Assembly (NCBI GenBank): GCA_021792315.1
Contig: JAJYUX010000022.1
Coordinates: 1-19,529 of the forward strand
Length of the DNA stretch: 19,529 bases
Source of the DNA: an archaeon
GTDB lineage: Archaea > Thermoproteota > Nitrososphaeria > Nitrososphaerales > CADDZS01
Reading direction: 5' to 3'
Shown here: piece by piece, positions 14,979 through 19,529 of the stretch
How the letters are laid out: each line of letters starts with the position of its first letter
Position numbering within the stretch: the stretch's first letter is position 1
Made by a program: the position numbers and the translations under genes
Notes under the pieces: model-generated
What the model saw: only the letters and a program-made list of their open reading frames with translations
The model's database searches: none
Told to the model about the DNA's origin: nothing

Positions 14979-15770
14979 TTATTCTTGCACTCGAGGTGCA
15001 AGGTAGAATTGAAGCTTACCCTTGCTGTTTTCTCCAAGTTTGAACTCCAATCGGAGAGGCATCTTGCTTGAATATTCAAACTTTATAGTGTCTGAGGCAG
15101 ACCCAGCAGCTTTCGTGATTTTGAGAAGGTACTCGATGCTGTATGTAGATTTTGCCTCCTTTTCTGCCGACAGGTTGACTAGTTCTCCCTTTCCACCCTC
15201 GGCTTGCTCGAGCACGACCGATGCTTTGCCCGTGTCTCCCTTGCCTGAGAAGAGTACCTTGCTTTTATCAGCTTCAATTGTGATGTGGTTTGAAATCGCG
15301 GAGACATCGTTCAAAACATGATCGAATGCAGGTTCCGTCGTCACAAAGCTTGAATCAAAGCTGAGCTTGGGTAGTGGTGTATTGCTTTGACTCGATTCGA
15401 TCAGATGCAATTCAAATTCTCTCTTGTATCCGTTGCTCAATTTCACATTGAGCGAGTCGGTGCCCTCCCTCGAGATTTCAATCGAATCCTTGCTGTCGGC
15501 CCTTCTGATCAGCTTTGCGAAATCCTCCATTCTTACCGTGAATCTGTCCGACTTTTCGCATGTGAATTTCTGAAAGTCCTCGCTCGGCCAAAACAAATCA
15601 ACTAACGCAACATGCGAAGGATCCATCGCGCGAAATGTGATTCCGTCAGGCGTAACATCAAAGGTCGCCTCTTCCACTAGAGTTTGAATAGCTGCTGTAA
15701 CAGCTTTCCATTCACTCGGAGTCTGAGACTTTGCAACAAAACCAGGTGATTTAGTTGATTCTCCAGGCAT
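14979..15770 (-). CDS. pcn: DNA polymerase sliding clamp (PCNA)
   Basis: A 263-residue archaeal PCNA, the ring-shaped clamp that tethers DNA polymerase, ligase, FEN1 and repair enzymes to DNA. Family features are the EWKAVTAAIQTLVEEATFDV start of the first domain and GITFRAMDPSHVALVDLFWP. An Asp/Gln/Ser-rich interdomain connector follows (HLIESSQSNTPLPKLSF). The C-terminal APRVQE tail matches the usual AP(R/K)-acidic end. An extra 15 or so N-terminal residues (MPGESTKSPGF...) precede the first strand and are unusual in length. ATG at 15770 has a TATA-like element about 29 nt upstream. Its stop lies 28 bp from the 3' end of the convergent initiator tRNA. Only one PCNA gene is visible here, which fits a homotrimer but does not prove it. 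Confidence 0.95.
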   Translation of the reverse strand: MPGESTKSPGFVAKSQTPSEWKAVTAAIQTLVEEATFDVTPDGITFRAMDPSHVALVDLFWPSEDFQKFTCEKSDRFTVRMEDFAKLIRRADSKDSIEISREGTDSLNVKLSNGYKREFELHLIESSQSNTPLPKLSFDSSFVTTEPAFDHVLNDVSAISNHITIEADKSKVLFSGKGDTGKASVVLEQAEGGKGELVNLSAEKEAKSTYSIEYLLKITKAAGSASDTIKFEYSSKMPLRLEFKLGENSKGKLQFYLAPRVQE

Positions 15771-15795
15771 TTCGAGCTAACCTCATCGAACTCAC

Positions 15796-15802
15796 GATTT
15801 AT
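15796..15802 (-). promoter_or_regulatory. TATA-like box for pcn
   Basis: ATAAATC on the minus strand, centred about 29 nt before the pcn ATG. The remaining gap up to the tfs stop (15803-15961) shows no gene, tRNA or convincing hairpin; the only open frame there is a 28-codon one without features. Confidence 0.45.
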
Positions 15803-15961
15803 GGTTATTGGGAATTGAGGTATCGCTTACCTGTTCAGCAGTTTGAACCATTGCAATCCAGAATGAACCTGCAACCATACCCGGAATGAAATATCATCTC
15901 TTCGTGAAAATGAAAAGAGGTTTAACCTAGAAATTTGACCCGTGCGCTTTAGCAAGGCAAC

Positions 15962-16294
15962 CTAGCTGTATTGTCTCCAAGTGTACGCACACTTTTCGCA
16001 TCTGAAGAATTGAGTCGGAGGTTCATCCCCACTTCGCGTTTGCAGGAACCACCAGAACGCCGTGTTATGTCCACATTTTGGACACTCCACATTGGTCGTA
16101 GGCATTGTTTTGATTTTCTCTTCTCTTTCTCCAACAACCTTTATTGTTGATTCCGATTCTGAATCAATTTCTTCCGGAAGTGTGATACTCGCCTCAGCTT
16201 CTTCTGTGTATCCACAGCGTTCACAGACGATAACCGGGTTCTCCTTGTGTGCCTTGAACCTCAGACGAGTCCCACATTTTGGACAGAATTTCAA
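15962..16294 (-). CDS. tfs: Transcription factor S (TFIIS-like transcript cleavage factor)
   Basis: A 110-residue archaeal TFS, which rescues arrested RNA polymerase by stimulating cleavage of the nascent RNA. The N-terminal zinc ribbon uses Cys4, Cys7, Cys24 and Cys27. The C-terminal ribbon uses Cys71, Cys74, Cys99 and Cys102. Between these lies the loop RSGDEPPT, with the acidic pair Asp90-Glu91 that reaches the polymerase active site, so it should be cleavage-competent. The linker between ribbons is rich in Ser and Glu. The start is TTG at 16294 (giving MKFCPKCGT), which matches the family N-terminus. A TATA-like TACTTTAAG element lies 19-27 nt upstream (313-321). It follows rpoL by about 70 bp in the same direction. 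Confidence 0.95.
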   Translation of the reverse strand: MKFCPKCGTRLRFKAHKENPVIVCERCGYTEEAEASITLPEEIDSESESTIKVVGEREEKIKTMPTTNVECPKCGHNTAFWWFLQTRSGDEPPTQFFRCEKCAYTWRQYS

Positions 16295-16312
16295 TCTATT
16301 TCACTGTAATTC

Positions 16313-16321
16313 TACTTTAAG
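16313..16321 (-). promoter_or_regulatory. TATA-like box for tfs
   Basis: The minus strand reads CTTAAAGTA, centred about 23 nt before the TTG start, in the 69-bp gap behind rpoL. It supports the TTG as a leaderless start and suggests tfs can be transcribed separately from rpoL. Confidence 0.4.
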
Positions 16322-16363
16322 CGTACTTGGTTTCACGCCAAACTTTAGCCCGACGGGTTGCAT

Positions 16364-16711
16364 TTATGTACTTTGTTCAGTGGGCTGGCTCGCGTCTGAA
16401 GATCCGGAAGCAACGGGTAGGGTTCTCACACTCTCGGACGGAAAAGCCTGTTTCGCCGCTTTCAATAGTTCGGAGATTCTCTCCTGCGACGCTTCTATTG
16501 CTTCAAGAAGAGCTTTCGTTGGCTTGCTTCCATCCGTATGTACCTGAATTGTAAGCGTCTTTATGAGCGGATGTGGAGGAGGTACTCCTGCAAATTTCAC
16601 GTGCCTTATATTCAATAGTTCTTGGTGAACGATGTCGGCTACGCTATAATCCTCTTTGTCGATCAGGGCGCTAATCGCATTTTCCGCGAGGGATTCTATT
16701 TTCAGGAGCAA
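16364..16711 (-). CDS. rpoL: DNA-directed RNA polymerase subunit L
   Basis: RpoL is the archaeal counterpart of eukaryotic Rpb11/AC19 and pairs with subunit D in the polymerase assembly platform. The match is the alpha-like core: ADIVHQELLNIRHVKFAGV, then the PPHPLI turn, TIQVHTDG and the helical KALLEAIEASQERISELLK. The frame is open further upstream, to an ATG at 16759, but the stretch 16741-16750 is a good TATA box. Transcription from it would start near 16720, after that ATG. TTG at 16711 is the first start downstream and puts the first beta strand (LLKIESLAEN) at the N-terminus, as in other RpoL proteins. The protein is then 115 residues. A tail of about 25 residues, rich in Ser, Thr, Pro and Gln, follows the family core. 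tfs follows on the same strand. Confidence 0.85.
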   Translation of the reverse strand: MLLKIESLAENAISALIDKEDYSVADIVHQELLNIRHVKFAGVPPPHPLIKTLTIQVHTDGSKPTKALLEAIEASQERISELLKAAKQAFPSESVRTLPVASGSSDASQPTEQST

Positions 16712-16740
16712 GGAACGGAGAAGCAATTGTGTGAGACCGC

Positions 16741-16750
16741 CTTTATATGT
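16741..16750 (-). promoter_or_regulatory. TATA box of rpoL
   Basis: The minus strand reads ACATATAAAG, the best match to an archaeal TATA box in the window. It is about 35 nt before the TTG chosen as the rpoL start and lies inside the longer frame from ATG 16759, so that ATG cannot be on a transcript made from this box. Confidence 0.55.
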
Positions 16751-16825
16751 CTTCTTCAAAGATTAGATAACTAAAAACTGGACGGATAATCTCTCAACTC
16801 GATAAAGTTCGGAGCTCTGGGAATC

Positions 16826-17362
16826 ATGTACGCGCCAAAAACTGAAGCGGAGAGAAAAGTAATTCTCGCAATTCTGGTAGTTAGCGGATTGCTACTTGTC
16901 GCGTTAGCTATTTTCTATTTGCTGAATCCGAGAGATATTGTGGGCGACTCTTTAGTGAATACGTCTAGTGGAACTCCTGAGGAGATTCCGCCTGCATACC
17001 TCTTTCCATACTATGTGAAGCCAGTTACCATCATGTACATAGCATCTATAATGTTCGCGTTTTGTTTCTTTTCACTTGCAAAGAAACTCTTCACGAGGTT
17101 GCCGAGATCTCTTCGAACATTCCTCTTACTCAGCTCGTTATTAGGCGTTGCAGTAAGTGCCTACGAAATTCTGTTCAATTTCACACTATGGGGCTCTCTT
17201 CTTGTTTCCCATTCCAATCCAGACGCAATTGTTAACCTTTATCCAGTAAGTACATACAAAGTGAATCTTGTATTTGCCACGAAGTCTTTTGTAGCACTGC
17301 TCTTTGTGAGCTTCTTTGGGTATATTACACTCAAAGGTTCGCTTGAGAGCGATTTGGCTTGA
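16826..17362 (+). CDS. Four-helix membrane protein of unknown function
   Basis: A 178-residue integral membrane protein without a recognised family. Hydrophobic segments lie at about 12-33, 66-84, 97-118 and 147-168. The loop after the first helix is polar and Pro-rich, with an N-x-S sequon (NTSS), and is probably extracellular. The basic patch KKLFTRLPRSLR at 86-97, between helices two and three, should face the cytoplasm. It is divergent from rpoL, with 114 bp between the two starts, and GATAAAG at 16801-16807 is a possible TATA element for its ATG. It converges on csl4, and the two coding regions overlap by 32 bp at their 3' ends. I cannot infer a function from the sequence. Confidence 0.75.
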   Translation: MYAPKTEAERKVILAILVVSGLLLVALAIFYLLNPRDIVGDSLVNTSSGTPEEIPPAYLFPYYVKPVTIMYIASIMFAFCFFSLAKKLFTRLPRSLRTFLLLSSLLGVAVSAYEILFNFTLWGSLLVSHSNPDAIVNLYPVSTYKVNLVFATKSFVALLFVSFFGYITLKGSLESDLA

Positions 17363-17921
17363 GTAGGTCCTCGGCGAGCAACCTATCATCGACGAGTCCG
17401 CACTCTGGACACTTTACTCTGTCCATTCCTAGTGGAACTATTCTTCCGCCACAGTTACTGCATACTGTGTAGATCACTCCGCATCTCTGATCTCCGATTG
17501 CCAAATGGAAGATTGAATTCTTGGTACTTATCACCTTCGCCCTAACTATGTCAGCTGCTTTTATTGGTGGTGACTTCCTTCTTCGTTCTTCGCGTAGGGA
17601 AAGCATCCCAGCAAATTGCTTGTTGCTTGGTACTTCGTTGATTGCCTCGATGGTCACCTGGGCCATTGTGGGAGAAGCACTGTCCACGAAACCTGCAATG
17701 TAGTCTCCGACTCGAGGTATTGACTCGGTAGCTGTTTTGATAGACTCAACAATCATGACTCTGTTTGTCATGTCCGCTTGCTTTCCACCAGTGACGGTTG
17801 AAATTATTGAGTCACCAACGGTAGCCGTTCCAGCTCCGGGAACGAACTCCTCAATGGAGGCGAGCTTGTCTCCTGGAAGCACGACTTTTCTTTTCTTTTC
17901 TCCCAAATTCAGTTTCACCAT
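17331..17921 (-). CDS. csl4: Exosome complex RNA-binding protein Csl4
   Basis: A 196-residue archaeal Csl4, one of the cap proteins (with Rrp4) on the RNA exosome, which degrades or tails RNA from the 3' end. The N-terminal domain starts PGDKLASIEEFVPGAGT, the Csl4 signature. The central S1-type RNA-binding domain runs from about 65 (PRVGDYIAGFV) to about 145. The C-terminal zinc ribbon has CSNCGGRIVPLG and CPECG. In archaea, Csl4 recruits DnaG through its C-terminal region. It follows dph2 with a 17-bp gap, so the two are probably one transcript. Its last 32 bp overlap the convergent membrane-protein gene, which could create antisense transcripts at both 3' ends. Confidence 0.94.
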   Translation of the reverse strand: MVKLNLGEKKRKVVLPGDKLASIEEFVPGAGTATVGDSIISTVTGGKQADMTNRVMIVESIKTATESIPRVGDYIAGFVDSASPTMAQVTIEAINEVPSNKQFAGMLSLREERRRKSPPIKAADIVRAKVISTKNSIFHLAIGDQRCGVIYTVCSNCGGRIVPLGMDRVKCPECGLVDDRLLAEDLLKPNRSQANL

Positions 17922-17938
17922 AATTCCCGGATAATTGT

Positions 17939-18952
17939 TCAGAGCCAGTTCTTTCTTTCGAAAAGATCCATGCTAACTTCCCTTCCGGATAAGAGGTTAA
18001 TTAGCGCATCCGTCTGAGGCACACTCAGGACAGGTTTCGAAAAAGTGTACCCATCCACACTGATTCTTGGGCATCCCGTTTGAACGAATGCTTCGATCTC
18101 AGTCATCGCATTGAGCCTTTCAGGAGTAATTTCCCGGAGAGCCACTAGTTGAACCTGTTTTCCGTATTTTTCGAGTTGTGCTTTGAGGCGGATTGACTGT
18201 CCTGACATTATCTGCCCTTCCTTCAGACCGATTATTATTCCCAAATTCCTTGCATCGCGCGCTTTGTAGATTGAAAGCACTGCTCTCTTAAGGCGCTCAT
18301 CGGCAGTCTTCTGTACATCGATAACCTCGTTCTGGTATGGGTCGAGCATGTAAGTCGGCTTGCCAGTCGATAGACATAATCCGATCGCGTGAAACATGCT
18401 CGGACCGAGTAGAAACATCGCATCAACTTTGTCCCTTATGTTGTGAGCTGGATAGAATTCGCAGCCAAATATCTGTCCATCGTGAAGCTGACCCAAGCCC
18501 TTGCCGATGACTGCAACAAACCCGTCCCTTTCAAGAATCCCTGCAACTTTGGGAAGCTCTTGAAGATGCTGTGCAAATGCAACCAGTCCTACTGACTTGA
18601 AATTTCTGGAACGCAAGACTTCTCCAGCGTTGGTCGTGACCCTGTCGAAAGAGACATCATCAAACGCGTCAATAGCATACGTAATCTTACCGAATTTCTT
18701 TACAGTCACGGTGTGCCCGATATGGAAGGCAACTTCGGCGCCCAGTCTTTGGGCGTCGGTGTCGACAGTATCACAGGAACCGTATGAAGGATCTGAGATG
18801 ACAATGGCAGAAAGATTATACTCAGTCTCAAGTTCAAGCGCAATTCGACGAGTTAGCGGAAGCAATCCATCCGGAGCATTAAACGCAATTATCTTAGGAT
18901 GAGTCTGATCTAGTATCTTTGTGATTGTTGTTTTGTCTACCTTCAAAGTCAT
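17939..18952 (-). CDS. dph2: Diphthamide biosynthesis enzyme Dph2
   Basis: Dph2 is the radical-type [4Fe-4S] enzyme that transfers the aminocarboxypropyl group from S-adenosylmethionine to a His of elongation factor aEF2, the first step of diphthamide synthesis. The 337-residue protein has the three separated Cys that hold the cluster in the archaeal enzyme: Cys60 in SYGSCDT, Cys164 in IFGCEF and Cys294 in QTGCPR. The three domains that bear one Cys each are in order. ATG at 18952 gives a normal N-terminus, with FNAPDGL at 24-30. Archaeal Dph2 acts as a homodimer, so no Dph1 partner is expected. The gene leads csl4. The gap to the upstream ribosomal protein gene holds a 14-bp palindrome. Confidence 0.95.
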   Translation of the reverse strand: MTLKVDKTTITKILDQTHPKIIAFNAPDGLLPLTRRIALELETEYNLSAIVISDPSYGSCDTVDTDAQRLGAEVAFHIGHTVTVKKFGKITYAIDAFDDVSFDRVTTNAGEVLRSRNFKSVGLVAFAQHLQELPKVAGILERDGFVAVIGKGLGQLHDGQIFGCEFYPAHNIRDKVDAMFLLGPSMFHAIGLCLSTGKPTYMLDPYQNEVIDVQKTADERLKRAVLSIYKARDARNLGIIIGLKEGQIMSGQSIRLKAQLEKYGKQVQLVALREITPERLNAMTEIEAFVQTGCPRISVDGYTFSKPVLSVPQTDALINLLSGREVSMDLFERKNWL

Positions 18953-19004
18953 GTTCGAAATTGCACCATGTCTAGGGAGAAACGATCGGAAAGATTCGAG
19001 CTCG

Positions 19005-19018
19005 ACTCATTAATGAGT
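19005..19018. promoter_or_regulatory. Perfect 14-bp palindrome upstream of dph2
   Basis: ACTCATTAATGAGT is an exact inverted repeat of 7 bp per half, in the 107-bp gap between rpl10e and dph2, about 52 bp before the dph2 ATG. It could be an operator for a dimeric regulator, but a chance AT-rich palindrome or part of a promoter is also possible. Confidence 0.3.
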
Positions 19019-19059
19019 GAGATGCGGTTGTTGCTCTTTAGAACTCGTTGTCTAAATTT

Positions 19060-19529
19060 TCACTTGGACGCGGCAATTTCAGGGGCGGATTTGGTTAGAG
19101 GAACGATTTCTATTTCAGTAGGCATCGGGAGTTTGGCTGAGGCGCTCTTCATGGCTTCTCTTGCCTTTGCGAGATTTTCCTTCTTTATGTGAAGCTCAAG
19201 AATAGAAGAGCCAGGCATCACGCGGGCAGCAAGACCCATCGGCTTTCCCCAAGCTTTTCTCATACCCTCTTGCAGTCTGTCCGCGCCAGCTGTCGCAATC
19301 ATTCTGTTCTCTCGCAGGATAACATGTGGATAGACGATGACTCGTAGGAAGTATGCAGTTTCACCAATCGGAGTGAGCTTCTTGTTCGCCGCAACCCTTG
19401 CAGCCTCGAGGGCATTGTGTCTAATCTGGACCTTCTCGGTGCTTATGAGTCTCAATATATAATCATAATCTGGACTCGCTTGGCCAGTGCTAAATCTCGC
19501 TATCTTCGAGTTTGGCGCACCCGGTGAGT
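19060..19529 (-). CDS. rpl10e: Ribosomal protein L10e/uL16, 5'-truncated by the window edge
   Basis: This is the large-subunit ribosomal protein uL16 (archaeal L10e), which sits near the peptidyl-transferase centre and the tRNA acceptor ends. The conserved core KVQIRHNALEAARVAANK is present, followed by FLRVIVYPHVILREN, AGADRLQEGMRKAWGKP and the C-terminal strand-rich IEIVPLTK. A start at TTG 19455 is possible, but the frame stays open to the right edge. The residues before that TTG (PGAPNSKIARFSTG then PDYDYILRL) match the usual N-terminal PxxxIxxFdxG region, so the gene continues beyond the window. About 155 residues are visible and roughly 20-25 are missing. It heads the rpl10e-dph2-csl4 cluster on the minus strand. 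Confidence 0.92.
   Translation of the reverse strand, partial: SPGAPNSKIARFSTGQASPDYDYILRLISTEKVQIRHNALEAARVAANKKLTPIGETAYFLRVIVYPHVILRENRMIATAGADRLQEGMRKAWGKPMGLAARVMPGSSILELHIKKENLAKAREAMKSASAKLPMPTEIEIVPLTKSAPEIAASK

Noticed and set aside
15771..15961. Possible small minus-strand peptide of 28 codons between tfs and pcn
   Set aside because: Too short, no motif, no separate promoter, and it runs into the pcn promoter region.
18968..19192. Plus-strand 74-codon frame
   Set aside because: Most of it is antisense to the well-supported rpl10e gene and the translated product has no family features.
1..19529. CRISPR arrays, insertion sequences, prophage genes or long direct repeats
   Set aside because: None seen on reading through; gene order and composition look like ordinary chromosomal archaeal sequence.

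Overview
The window is archaeal, most likely from a Thaumarchaeota (Nitrososphaerota) lineage. It carries archaeal or eukaryote-type information genes (PCNA, TFS, RNA polymerase subunit L, exosome Csl4, Dph2, ribosomal protein L10e/uL16) beside archaeal AglB/Stt3 and the F420 enzyme CofE. Many genes seem to start at GTG or TTG about 25-35 nt downstream of a TATA-like box, as in leaderless archaeal transcripts. The initiator tRNA has bulge-helix-bulge introns. No ammonia-oxidation gene is present; the only redox gene is a molybdopterin hydroxylase large subunit. The lineage call rests on overall protein resemblance and gene company, not on a tree.

Layout. (1) 1-3270, plus strand: the 3' part of an ATPase-like gene that enters from the left edge, then a stand-alone xanthine dehydrogenase/CoxL-type large subunit. 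(2) 3289-8383, minus strand, read right to left: gcvT, gcvH, aglB, a metallo-beta-lactamase-fold hydrolase and a 53-residue C2H2 zinc-finger protein. (3) 8429-9449: cofE on the plus strand, converging on a 53-residue zinc-ribbon gene on the minus strand. (4) 9486-12347, plus strand: topoisomerase IA, a small Cys-rich protein overlapping its end, and a three-helix membrane protein. (5) 12356-14702: a divergent pair (a RecA-fold protein without a P-loop and an RNase H/RuvC-like protein), then endonuclease IV. (6) 14805-14950: initiator tRNA-Met with two introns. (7) 14979-19529, mostly minus strand: pcna, tfs, rpoL, a four-helix membrane protein on the plus strand, csl4, dph2 and rpl10e, the last cut by the right edge.

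From topA to rpl10e the genes form an information-processing neighbourhood: DNA topology, base-excision repair, sliding clamp, transcript cleavage, RNA polymerase, RNA decay, diphthamide on aEF2, and ribosome. The two unnamed proteins next to nfo and pcna are therefore candidates for DNA-repair roles, by inference. The left half is metabolic and surface-related (glycine cleavage, N-glycosylation, F420, molybdenum hydroxylase).

The most interesting single element is the initiator tRNA gene, interrupted in the anticodon loop and again in the T loop. Three small zinc-binding proteins sit in the window; two of them are so short that they are easily missed. No insertion sequence, CRISPR array or prophage gene was seen. 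The only gene-free stretches above 100 bp are about 14703-14804 (tRNA upstream region), 15771-15961 (pcna promoter, otherwise nothing recognised) and 18953-19059 (a 14-bp palindrome).
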